Shown one piece after another: positions 1 through 13,200 of a stretch of 64,000 bases of DNA. The notes beneath the pieces are model-generated. The model ran no database searches. It saw only the letters and a list, made by a program, of their open reading frames with translations, and was not told the DNA's origin. The DNA comes from Oreohelix idahoensis (Eukaryota > Mollusca > Gastropoda > Stylommatophora > Oreohelicidae). The translations under genes and the position numbers were made by a program. The stretch lies in the NCBI GenBank assembly GCA_024509875.1, contig JAMPIV010012421.1:186001-250000 (forward strand), given 5' to 3'. Every line of letters begins with the position of its first letter. Within the stretch, counting starts at the first letter, position 1.

Positions 1-300
1 AAATTATGGCCTAAAGTCCTCACGACTCACTTATAATACTGCACCCAGCAGTTCACATAAATAATGGCCTAAAGTCCTCACGACTCATCTCTGCGCTAGA
101 CTTATAATACTGCACTATAATACTGCACCCAGCAGTTCACATAAATTATGGCCTAAAGTCCTCACGACTCACTTATAATACTGCACCCAGCAGTTCACAT
201 AAATAATGGCCTAAAGTCCTCACGACTCATCTCTGCGCTAGACTTATAATACTGCACCCAGCAGTTCACATAAATTATGGCCTAAAGTCCTCACGACTCA
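1..300. repeat. 58-bp minisatellite, about 5 units
   Basis: Imperfect tandem units of about 58 bp share the phrases ATGGCCTAAAGTCCTCACGA and TATAATACTGCACCCAGCAG. Some units carry an extra TCTCTGCGCTAGA segment and one has a duplicated TATAATACTGCAC, so lengths vary. The array runs off the left edge of the window, so its true size is unknown. No gene is visible in it. Confidence 0.9.
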
Positions 301-520
301 TAATAGCTTCCTCAAAGCTTCACAAATACTTAATATGGCCTGTCCCAATCCTGGACTCATAATAGCTTCCTCAAAGCTTCACAAATACTTAATATGGCCT
401 GTCCCAATCCTGGACTCATAATAGCTTCCTCAAAGCTTCACAAATACATAATATGGCCTGTCCCAATCCTGGACTCATAATAGCTTCCTCAAAGCTTCAC
501 AAATACATAATATGGCCTAT
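301..520. repeat. 59-bp minisatellite, about 3.7 units
   Basis: Units start at 301, 360, 419 and 478 with the phrase TAATAGCTTCCTCAAAGC and contain ATATGGCCTGTCCCAATCC. It directly abuts the preceding 58-bp array. The two share only a short ATGGCCT core, so they may be distant relatives. Confidence 0.9.
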
Positions 521-1289
521 CCACACAGCAAAAACATTAAGTCGACATTATTCAAAGCACTACGTAGGCATACATCCTCGAAAAACACACACAGACAGCG
601 TTGACCACTCCCGGTCCAACGCTCCGAATCCCTCTTCTCCTCTCCGGGATCACACACTCTAGTCCCGCCAAAAAAACCCAAAACGAGACTCCGCTGTTTT
701 TGAACACAGCTCAAAAACAGTACAGAATAAATACATCTCAGCATTTGAGATAAAAGCGTTCGCACGCTTTCCTGTACTCTGTCACTCAAAATAAAAAGGA
801 TATGTTTCTATTATAACGTTAAACAAACCTCAGCTTAATCAGGTATACAAGTATTGTTCACTTTGCATGTACATTCCAATCCATTCAGTGTTTTTCTATA
901 GTCCCTTTATCCCTTGGTCATTCAGTCATGGATCACTTCCTCAATGTGGTAGTCCTAACTCTCTGACTGTTGTTCAAACTTAATACAGTACAGTCCCTTC
1001 TCTGAGACCTCATGTTATAGTTCTTTTACCCTGGTATTCCTAAACATGATTTAGGTGCCATGTATGAGATGTACTTCCTCAATTAATGAATCAATTGTTA
1101 GGTAAATCCTAACTGAAGCCAGCATTGTTGTCCTGAACTGTTTATTCTCTTCTTTATACAGTAACAGTCCCTTCTCTGAGAACTTATGTTATAGTTATTT
1201 TCTCTTTCAGTTGTATTCCTCATTCATTTTTTTTTTTTTAATGGCTAGTCCTTTTTGCTACCTGCATGTTCTTGATTTAGTTACTTTGT
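521..1289. other. Unique AT-rich sequence, no gene seen
   Basis: Short open frames near 453-789 have no recognisable protein features and overlap on opposite strands. A repeated phrase around 990 and 1160 (AGTCCCTTCTCTGAGA followed by a TTATAGTT-like stretch) marks a small local duplication. Nothing else is supported. Confidence 0.6.
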
Positions 1290-4200
1290 ATGTAAGATTA
1301 TTTCAATTCCTGTTGTATCAGCTTATTGTAATTGTTTGCTCAGTTGTAATTTCTTCAACTTGTACCAGTTTTCTCTTCAATTCCTGCTAGTAAATTGCTG
1401 TATTGTAATTGTTTATTCGGTTGTAAGTTAAATTTCAAACTTGTATATTATCTTCATTCCTGTTTGAACTCTGCTGTATTGTAATTCCCTTTGCTCAGTT
1501 GTAATTTCACAACTTGTACCAGTAAAATTACTTCTTCAATTCCTGCTAGTATCAGTTGCTGTATTGTACTTGTTTGCTCAGTTGTAATTTCACAAACATT
1601 GTATTCCAGTAAAAATTATCTTCAAGTTCCTGCTATTTTAGTACTCTGCTGTATTGTAATTGTTTGCTCAGTTGTAATTTCACAACTTGTACCAGTAAAA
1701 TTATCTTCAATTCCTGTTAGTATCTGCTGTATTGTAATTGTTTGCTCAGTTGTAATTTCACAACTTTGTACCAGTAAAATTATCTTCAATTCCTGTTTGT
1801 ATCTGCTGTATTGTAATTGTTTGCTCAGTTTGTAATTTCACAACTGTAGTACCAGTAAAATTATCTTCAATTCCTGCTAGTATCTGCTGTATTGTAATTG
1901 TTTGCTCAGTTGTAATTTCACAACTTGTACCAGTAAAATTATCTTCAATTCCTGTTTGTATCTGCTGTATTGTAATTGTTTGCTCAGTTGTAATTTCACA
2001 ACTTGTACCAGTAAAATTATCTTCAATTCCTGTTTGTATCTGCTGTATTGTAATTGTTTGCTCAGTTGTAATTTCACAACTTGTACCAGTAAAATTATCT
2101 TCAATTCCTGTTAGTATCTGCTGTATTGTAATTGTTTGCTCAGTTGTAATTTCACAACTTGTACCAGTAAAATTATCTTCAATTCCTGTTAGTATCTGCT
2201 GTATTGTAATTGTTTGCTCAGTTGTAATTTCACAACTTGTACCAGTAAAATTATCTTCAATTCCTGTTTGTATCTGCTGTATTGTAATTGTTTGCTCAGT
2301 TGTAATTTCACAACTTGTACCAGTAAAATTATCTTCAATTCCTGTTTAGTATCTGCTGTATTGTAATTGTTTGCTCAGTTGTAATTTCACAACTTGTACC
2401 AGTAAAATTATCTTCAATTCCTGTTTGTATCTGCTGTATTGTAATTGTTTGCTCAGTTGTAATTTCACAACTTGTACCAGTAAAATTATCTTCAATTCCT
2501 GCTAGTATCTGCTGTATTGTAATTGTTTGCTCAGTTGTAATTTCACAACTTGTACCAGTAAAATTATCTTCAATTCCTGCTAGTATCTGCTGTATTGTAA
2601 TTGTTTGCTCAGTTGTAATTTCACAACTTGTACCAGTAAAATTATCTTCAATTCCTGTTTGTATCTGCTGTATTGTAATTGTTTGCTGTTGTGCTCAGTT
2701 GTACCAATCTTCATTCCAACTGCTGTTATTGTAACCAGTTGTAAAAATTATCTTCAATTCCTGTTTGTATCTGCTGTAATTGTAATTGTTTGCTCAGTTG
2801 TAATTTCACAACTTGTACCAGTAAAATTATCTTCAATTCCTGTTAGTATCTGCTGTATTGTAATTGTTTGCTCAGTTGTAATTTCACAACTTGTACCAGT
2901 AAAATTATCTTCAATTCCTGTTTGTATCTGCTGTATTGTAATTGTTTGCTCAGTTGTAATTTCACAACTTGTACCAGTAAAATTATCTTCAATTCCTGTT
3001 TGTATCTGCTGTATTGTAATTGTTTGCTCAGTTGTAATTTCACAACTTGTACCAGTAAAATTATCTTCAATTCCTGTTTGTATCTGCTGTATTGTAATTT
3101 GTTTGCTCAGTTGTAATTTCACAACTTGTACCAGTAAAATTATCTTCAATTCCTGCTTGTATCTGCTGTATTGTAATTGTTTGCTCAGTTGTAATTTCAC
3201 AACTTGTACCAGTAAAATTATCTTCAATTCCTGTTTGTATCTGCTGTATTGTAATTGTTTGCTCAGTTGTAATTTCACAACTTGTACCAGTAAAATTATC
3301 TTCAATTCCTGTTTGTATCTGCTGTATTGTAATTGTTTGCTCAGTTGTAATTTCACAACTTGTACCAGTAAAATTATCTTCAATTCCTGCTTAGTATCTG
3401 CTGTATTGTAATTGTTTGCTCAGTTGTAATTTCACAACTTGTGCCAGTAAAATTATCTTCAATTCCTGTTTGTATCTGCTGTATTGTAATTGTTTTTGCT
3501 CAGTTGTAATTTCACAACTTGTACCAGTAAAATTATCTTCAATTCCTGTTTGTATCTGCTGTATTGTAATTGTTTGCTCAGTTGTAATTTCACAACTTGT
3601 ACCAGTAAAATTATCTTCAATTCCTGCTAGTATCTGCTGTATTGTAATTGTTTGCTCAGTTGTAATTTCACAACTTGTACCAGTAAAATTATCTTCAATT
3701 CCTGTTTGTATCTGCTGTATCTGTTTGCTGTGTAATTTCACAACTTGTCAATTGTATCTTTGCTCAGTTGTAATTTCACAACTTGTACCAGTAAAATTAT
3801 CTTCAATTCCTGTTTGTATCTGCTGTATTGTAATTGTTTGCTCAGTTGTAATTTCACAACTTGTACCAGTAAAATTATCTTCAATTCCTGCTAGTATCTG
3901 CTGTATTGTAATTGTTTGCTCAGTTGTAATTTCACAACTTGTACCAGTAAAATTATCTTCAATTCCTGTTTGTATCTGCTGTATTGTAATTGTTTGCTCA
4001 GTTGTAATTTCACAACTTGTACCAGTAAAAATTATCTTCAATTCCTGTTTGTATCTGCTGTATTGTAATTGTTTGCTCAGTTGTAATTTCACAACTTGTA
4101 CCAGTAAAATTATCTTCAATTCCTGTTTGTATCTGCTGTATTGTAATTGTTTGCTCAGTTGTAATTTCACAACTTGTACCAGTAAAATTATCTTCAATTC

Positions 4201-7200
4201 CTGTTTGTATCTGCTGTATTGTAATTGTTTGCTCAGTTGTAATTTCACAACTTGTACCAGTAAAATTATCTTCAATTCCTGTTTGTATCTGCTGTATTGT
4301 AATTGTTTGCTCAGTTGTAATTTCACAACTTGTACCAGTAAAATTATCTTCAATTCCTGTTTGTATCTGCTGTATTGTAATTGTTTGCTCAGTTGTAATT
4401 TCACAACTTGTACCAGTAAAATTATCTTCAATTCCTGTTTGTATCTGCTGTATTGTAATTGTTTGCTCAGTTGTAATTTCACAACTTGTACCAGTAAAAT
4501 TATCTTCAATTCCTGTTTGTATCTGCTGTATTGTAATTGTTTGCTCAGTTGTAATTCCAGTTAAAATTTCACAACTTGTACCAGTAAAATTATTTTCAAT
4601 TCCTGTTTGTATCTGCTGTATTGTAATTGTTTGCTCAGTTGTAATTTCACAACTTGTACCAGTAAAATTATCTTCAATTCCTGTTTGTATCTGCTGTATT
4701 GTAATTGTTTGCTCAGTTGTAATTTCACAACTTGTACCAGTAAAATTATCTTCAATTCCTGTTAGTATCTGCTGTATTGTAATTGTTTGCTCAGTTGTAA
4801 TTTCACAACTTGTACCAGTAAAATTATCTTCAATTCCTGTAGTATCTGCTGTATTGTAATTGTTTGCTCAGTTGTAATTTCACAACTTGTACCAGTAAAA
4901 TTATCTTCAATTCCTGTTTGTATCTGCTGTATTGTAATTGTTTGCTCAGTTGTAATTTCACAACTTGTACCAGTAAAATTATCTTCAATTCCTGTTTGTA
5001 TCTGCTGTATTGTAATTGTTTGCTCAGTTGTAATTTCACAACTTGTACCAGTAAAATTATCTTCAATTCCTGTTTGTATCTGCTGTATTGTAATTGTTTG
5101 CTCAGTTGTAATTTCACAACTTGTACCAGTAAAATTATCTTCAATTCCTGCTTGTATCTGCTGTATTGTAATTGTTTGCTCAGTTGTAATTTCACAACTT
5201 GTACCAGTAAAATTATCTTCAATTCCTGTTTGTATCTGCTGTATTGTAATTGTTTGCTCAGTTGTAATTTCACAACTTGTACCAGTAAAATTATCTTCAA
5301 TTCCTGTTTGTATCTGCTGTATTGTAATTGTTTGCTCAGTTGTAATTTCACAACTTGTACCAGTAAAATTATCTTCAATTCCTGCTAGTATCTGCTGTAT
5401 TGTAATTGTTTGCTCAGTTGTAATTTCACAACTTGTACCAGTAAAATTATCTTCAATTCCTGTTTGTATCTGCTGTATTGTAATTGTTTGCTCAGTTGTA
5501 ATTTCACAACTTGTACCAGTAAAATTATCTTCAATTCCTGTTTGTATCTGCTGTATTGTAATTGTTTGCTCAGTTGTAATTTCACAACTTGTACCAGTAA
5601 AATTATCTTCAATTCCTGTTTGTATCTGCTGTATTGTAATTGTTTGCTCAGTTGTAATTTCACAACTTGTACCAGTAAAATTATCTTCAATTCCTGTTTG
5701 TATCTGCTGTATTGTAATTGTTTGCTCAGTTGTAATTTCACAACTTGTACCAGTAAAATTATCTTCAATTCCTGCTAGTATCTGCTGTATTGTAATTGTT
5801 TGCTCAGTTGTAATTTCACAACTTGTACCAGTAAAATTATCTTCAATTCCTGTTGTATCTGCTGTATTGTAATTGTTTGCTCAGTTGTAATTTCACAACT
5901 TGTACCAGTAAAATTATCTTCAATTCCTGTTTGTATCTGCTGTATTGTAATTGTTTGCTCAGTTGTAATTTCACAACTTGTACCAGTAAAATTATCTTCA
6001 ATTCCTGTTTGTATCTGCTGTATTGTAATTGTTTGCTCAGTTGTAATTTCACAACTTGTACCAGTAAAATTATCTTCAATTCCTGTTTGTATCTGCTGTA
6101 TTGTAATTGTTTGCTCAGTTGTAATTTCACAACTTGTACCAGTAAAATTATCTTCAATTCCTGTTTGTATCTGCTGTATTGTAATTGTTTGCTCAGTTGT
6201 AATTTCACAACTTGTACCAGTAAAATTATCTTCAATTCCTGTTTGTATCTGCTGTATTGTAATTGTTTGCTCAGTTGTAATTTCACAACTTGTACCAGTA
6301 AAATTATCTTCAATTCCTGTTTGTATCTGCTGTATTGTAATTGTTTGCTCAGTTGTAATTTCACAACTTGTACCAGTAAAATTATCTTCAATTCCTGTTT
6401 GTATCTGCTGTATTGTAATTGTTTGCTCAGTTGTAATTTCACAACTTGTACCAGTAAAATTATCTTCAATTCCTGCTAGTATCTGCTGTATTGTAATTGT
6501 TTGCTCAGTTGTAATTTCACAACTTGTACCAGTAAAATTATCTTCAATTCCTGCTAGTATCTGCTGTATTGTAATTGTTTGCTCAGTTGTAATTTCACAA
6601 CTTGTACCAGTAAAATTATCTTCAATTTCTATCTGCTGTAATTGTATTGTTTGCTCAGTTGCTTGTATCTGCTGTATTGTAATTGTTTGCTCAGTTGTAA
6701 TTTCACAACTTGTACCAGTAAAATTATCTTCAATTCCTGCTTGTATCTGCTGTATTGTAATTGTTTGCTCAGTTGTAATTTCACAACTTGTACCAGTAAA
6801 ATTATCTTCAATTCCTGTTTGTATCTGCTGTATTGTAATTGTTTGCTCAGTTGTAATTTCACAACTTGTACCAGTAAAATTATCTTCAATTCCTGTTTGT
6901 ATCTGCTGTATTGTAATTGTTTGCTCAGTTGTAATTTCACAACTTGTACCAGTAAAATTATCTTCAATTCCTGTTTGTATCTGCTGTATTGTAATTGTTT
7001 GCTCAGTTGTAATTTCACAAACTTGTACCAGTAAAATTATCTTCAATTCCTGTTTGTATCTGCTGTATTGTAATTGTTTGCTCAGTTGTAATTTCACAAC
7101 TTGTACCAGTAAAATTATCTTCAATTCCTGTTTGTATCTGCTGTATTGTAATTGTTTGCTCAGTTGTAATTTCACAACTTGTACCAGTAAAATTATCTTC

Positions 7201-10200
7201 AATTCCTGTTTGTATCTGCTGTATTGTAATTGTTTGCTCAGTTGTAATTTCACAACTTGTACCAGTAAAATTATCTTCAATTCCTGTTTGTATCTGCTGT
7301 ATTGTAATTGTTTGCTCAGTTGTAATTTCACAACTTGTACCAGTAAAATTATCTTCAATTCCTGTTTGTATCTGCTGTATTGTAATTGTTTGCTCAGTTG
7401 TAATTTCACAACTTGTACCAGTAAAATTATCTTCAATTCCTGTTTGTATCTGCTGTATTGTAATTGTTTGCTCAGTTGTAATTTCACAACTTGTACCAGT
7501 AAAATTATCTTCAATTCCTGCTAGTATCTGCTGTATTGTAATTGTTTGCTCAGTTGTAATTTCACAACTTGTACCAGTAAAATTATCTTCAATTCCTGTT
7601 TGTATCTGCTGTATTGTAATTGTTTGCTCAGTTGTAATTTCACAACTTGTACCAGTAAAATTATCTTCAATTCCTGTTTGTATCTGCTGTATTGTAATTG
7701 TTTGCTCAGTTGTAATTTCACAACTTGTACCAGTAAAATTATCTTCAATTCCTGTTTGTATCTGCTGTATTGTAATTGTTTGCTCAGTTGTAATTTCACA
7801 ACTTGTACCAGTAAAATTATCTTCAATTCCTGTTTAGTATCTGCTGTATTGTAATTGTTTGCTCAGTTGTAATTTCACAACTTGTACCAGTAAAATTATC
7901 TTCAATTCCTGTTTGTATCTGCTGTATTGTAATTGTTTGCTCAGTTGTAATTTCACAACTTGTACCAGTAAAATTATCTTCAATTCCTGTTTGTATCTGC
8001 TGTATTGTAATTGTTTGCTCAGTTGTAATTTCACAACTTGTACCAGTAAAATTATCTTCAATTCCTGTTTGTATCTGCTGTATTGTAATTGTTTGCTCAG
8101 TTGTAATTTCACAACTTGTACCAGTAAAATTATCTTCAATTCCTGTTTGTATCTGCTGTATTGTAATTGTTTGCTCAGTTGTAATTTCACAACTTGTACC
8201 AGTAAAATTATCTTCAATTCCTGTTTGTATCTGCTGTATTGTAATTGTTTGCTCAGTTGTAATTTCACAACTTGTACCAGTAAAATTATCTTCAATTCCT
8301 GTTTGTATCTGCTGTATTGTAATTGTTTGCTCAGTTGTAATTTCACAACTTGTACCAGTAAAATTATCTTCAATTCCTGTTTGTATCTGCTGTATTGTAA
8401 TTGTTTGCTCAGTTGTAATTTCACAACTTGTACCAGTAAAATTATCTTCAATTCCTGTTTTTATCTGCTGTGTTGTAATTGTTTTCTCAGTTGTAATTTC
8501 ACAACTTGTACCAGTAAAATTATCTTCAATTCCTGTTTGTATCTGCTGTATTGTAATTGTTTGCTCAGTTGTAATTTCACAACTTGTACCAGTAAAATTA
8601 TCTTCAATTCCTGTTTGTATCTGCTGTATTGTAATTGTTTGCTCAGTTGTAATTTCACAACTTGTACCAGTAAAATTATCTTCAATTCCTGCTAGTATCT
8701 GCTGTATTGTAATTGTTTGCTCAGTTGTAATTCACAACTTGTACCAGTAAAATTATCTTCAATTCCTGTATCTGCTGTATTGTAATTGTTTGCTCAGTTG
8801 TAATTTCACAACTTGTACCAGTAAAATTATCTTCAATTCCTGTTTGTATCTGCTGTATTGTAATTGTTTGCTCAGTTGTAATTTCACAACTTGTACCAGT
8901 AAAATTATCTTCAATTCCTGTTAGTATCTGCTGTATTGTAATTGTTTGCTCAGTTGTAATTTCACAACTTGTACCAGTAAAATTATCTTCAATTCCTGTT
9001 TGTATCTGCTGTATTGTAATTGTTTGCTCAGTTGTAATTTCACAACTTGTACCAGTAAAATTATCTTCAATTCCTGCTAGTATCTGCTGTATTGTAATTG
9101 TTTGCTCAGTTGTAATTTCACAACTTGTACCAGTAAAATTATCTTCAATTCCTGCTCAGTTGTAATTTTTGTATCTGCTGTATTGTAATTGTTTGCTCAG
9201 TTGTAATTTCACAACTTGTACCAGTAAAATTATCTTCAATTCCTGTTTGTATCTGCTGTATTGTAATTGTTTGCTCAGTTGTAATTTCACAACTTGTACC
9301 AGTAAAATTATCTTCAATTCCTGTTTGTATCTGCTGTATTGTAATTGTTTGCTCAGTTGTAATTTCACAACTTGTACCAGTAAAATTATCTTCAATTCCT
9401 GTTTGTATCTGCTGTATTGTAATTGTTTGCTCAGTTGTAATTTCACAACTTGTACCAGTAAAATTATCTTCAATTCCTGTTTGTATCTGCTGTATTGTAA
9501 TTGTTTGCTCAGTTGTAATTTCACAACTTGTACCAGTAAAATTATCTTCAATTCCTGTTTGTATCTGCTGTATTGTAATTGTTTGCTCAGTTGTAATTTC
9601 ACAACTTGTACCAGTAAAATTATCTTCAATTCCTGTTTGTATCTGCTGTATTGTAATTGTTTGCTCAGTTGTAATTTCACAACTTGTACCAGTAAAATTA
9701 TCTTCAATTCCTGTTTGTATCTGCTGTATTGTAATTGTTTGCTCAGTTGTAATTTCACAACTTGTACCAGTAAAATTATCTTCAATTCCTGTTTGTATCT
9801 GCTGTATTGTAATTGTTTGCTCAGTTGTAATTTCACAACTTGTACCAGTAAAATTATCTTCAATTCCTGCTAGTATCTGCTGTATTGTAATTGTTTGCTC
9901 AGTTGTAATTTCACAACTTGTACCAGTAAAATTATCTTCAATTCCTGTTTGTATCTGCTGTATTGTAATTGTTTGCTCAGTTGTAATTTCACAACTTGTA
10001 CCAGTAAAATTATCTTCAATTCCTGTTTGTATCTGCTGTATTGTAATTGTTTGCTCAGTTGTAATTTCACAACTTGTACCAGTAAAATTATCTTCAATTC
10101 CTGCTAGTATCTGCTGTATTGTAATTGTTTGCTCAGTTGTAATTTCACAACTTGTACCAGTAAAATTATCTTCAATTCCTGTTTGTATCTGCTGTATTGT

Positions 10201-13200
10201 AATTGTTTGCTCAGTTGTAATTTCACAACTTGTACCAGTAAAATTATCTTCAATTCCTGTTTGTATCTGCTGTATTGTAATTGTTTGCTCAGTTGTAATT
10301 TCACAACTTGTACCAGTAAAATTATCTTCAATTCCTGTTTGTATCTGCTGTATTGTAATTGTTTGCTCAGTTGTAATTTCACAACTTGTACCAGTAAAAT
10401 TATCTTCAATTCCTGTTTAGTATCTGCTGTATTGTAATTGTTTGCTCAGTTGTAATTTCACAACTTGTACCAGTAAAATTATCTTCAATTCCTGTTTGTA
10501 TCTGCTGTATTGTAATTGTTTGCTCAGTTGTAATTTCACAACTTGTACCAGTAAAATTATCTTCAATTCCTGTTTGTATCTGCTGTATTGTAATTGTTTG
10601 CTCAGTTGTAATTTCACAACTTGTACCAGTAAAATTATCTTCAATTCCTGTTTGTATCTGCTGTATTGTAATTGTTTGCTCAGTTGTAATTTCACAACTT
10701 GTACCAGTAAAATTATCTTCAATTCCTGTTTGTATCTGCTGTATTGTAATTGTTTGCTCAGTTGTAATTTCACAACTTGTACCAGTAAAATTATCTTCAA
10801 TTCCTGTTTGTATCTGCTGTATTGTAATTGTTTGCTCAGTTGTAATTTCACAACTTGTACCAGTAAAATTATCTTCAATTCCTGTTTGTATCTGCTGTAT
10901 TGTAATTGTTTGCTCAGTTGTAATTTCACAACTTGTACCAGTAAAATTATCTTCAATTCCTGTTTGTATCTGCTGTATTGTATTGTATTGTTTGCTCAGT
11001 TGTAATTTCACAACTTGTACCAGTAAAATTATCTTCAATTCCTGTTAGTATCTGCTGTATTGTAATTGTTTGCTCAGTTGTAATTTCACAACTTGTACCA
11101 GTAAAATTATCTTCAATTCCTGTTTGTATCTGCTGTATTGTAATTGTTTGCTCAGTTGTAATTTCACAACTTGTACCAGTAAAATTATCTTCAATTCCTG
11201 CTAGTATCTGCTGTATTGTAATTGTTTGCTCAGTTGTAATTTCACAACTTGTACCAGTAAAATTATCTTCAATTCCTGTTTGTATCTGCTGTATTGTAAT
11301 TGTTTGCTCAGTTGTAATTTCACAACTTGTACCAGTAAAATTATCTTCAATTCCTGTTTGTATCTGCTGTATTGTAATTGTTTGCTCAGTTGTAATTTCA
11401 CAACTTGTACCAGTAAAATTATCTTCAATTCCTGTTTGTATCTGCTGTATTGTAATTGTTTGCTCAGTTGTAATTTCACAACTTGTACCAGTAAAATTAT
11501 CTTCAATTCCTGTTTGTATCTGCTGTATTGTAATTGTTTGCTCAGTTGTAATTTCACAACTTGTACCAGTAAAATTATCTTCAATTCCTGTTTGTATCTG
11601 CTGTATTGTAATTGTTTGCTCAGTTGTAATTTCACAACTTGTACCAGTAAAATTATCTTCAATTCCTGTTTGTATCTGCTGTATTGTAATTGTTTGCTCA
11701 GTTGTAATTTCACAACTTGTACCAGTAAAATTATCTTCAATTCCTGCTAGTATCTGCTGTATTGTAATTGTTTGCTCAGTTGTAATTTCACAACTTGTAC
11801 CAGTAAAATTATCTTCAATTCCTGCTAGTATCTGCTGTATTGTAATTGTTTGCTCAGTTGTAATTTCACAACTTGTACCAGTAAAATTATCTTCAATTCC
11901 TGTTTGTATCTGCTGTATTGTAATTGTTTGCTCAGTTGTAATTTCACAACTTGTACCAGTAAAATTATCTTCAATTCCTGCTAGTATCTGCTGTATTGTA
12001 ATTGTTTGCTCAGTTGTAATTTCACAACTTGTACCAGTAAAATTATCTTCAATTCCTGTTTGTATCTGCTGTATTGTAATTGTTTGCTCAGTTGTAATTT
12101 CACAACTTGTACCAGTAAAATTATCTTCAATTCCTGTTTGTATCTGCTGTATTGTAATTGTTTGCTCAGTTGTAATTTCACAACTTGTACCAGTAAAATT
12201 ATCTTCAATTCCTGCTTGTATCTGCTGTATTGTAATTGTTTGCTCAGTTGTAATTTCACAACTTGTACCAGTAAAATTATCTTCAATTCCTGTTTGTATC
12301 TGCTGTATTGTAATTGTTTGCTCAGTTGTAATTTCACAACTTGTACCAGTAAAATTATCTTCAATTCCTGTTTGTATCTGCTGTATTGTAATTGTTTGCT
12401 CAGTTGTAATTTCACAACTTGTACCAGTAAAATTATCTTCAATTCCTGTTTGTATCTGCTGTATTGTAATTGTTTGCTCAGTTGTAATTTCACAACTTGT
12501 ACAGTAAAATTACAATTCCTTGTATCTGCAGTTGTAATTTCACAACTTGTACCAGTAAAATTATCTTCAATTCCTGTTTGTATCTGCTGTATTGTAATTG
12601 TTTGCTCAGTTGTAATTTCACAACTTGTACCAGTAAAATTATCTTCAATTCCTGTTTGTATCTGCTGTATTGTAATTGTTTGCTCAGTTGTAATTTCACA
12701 ACTTGTACCAGTAAAATTATCTTCAATTCCTGCTTGTATCTGCTGTATTGTAATTGTTTGCTCAGTTGTAATTTCACAACTTGTACCAGTAAAATTATCT
12801 TCAATTCCTGTTGTATCTGCTGTATTGTAATTGTTTGCTCAGTTGTAATTTCACAACTTGTACCAGTAAAATTATCTTCAATTCCTGTTTGTATCTGCTG
12901 TATTGTAATTGTTTGCTCAGTTGTAATTTCACAACTTGTACCAGTAAAATTATCTTCAATTCCTGTTTGTATCTGCTGTATTGTAATTGTTTGCTCAGTT
13001 GTAATTTCACAACTTGTACCAGTAAAATTATCTTGCTGTATTGTAATTGTTTGCTCAGTTGTAATTTCACAACTTGTACCAGTAAAATTATCTTCAATTC
13101 CTGTTTGTATCTGCTGTATTGTAATTGTTTGCTCAGTTGTAATTTCACAACTTGTACCAGTAAAATTATCTTCAATTCCTGTTTGTATCTGCTGTATTGT

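Noticed and set aside
453..789. Overlapping open frames of 69 and 90 codons
   Set aside because: They lie on opposite strands, one begins inside a minisatellite, and neither shows a recognisable motif.
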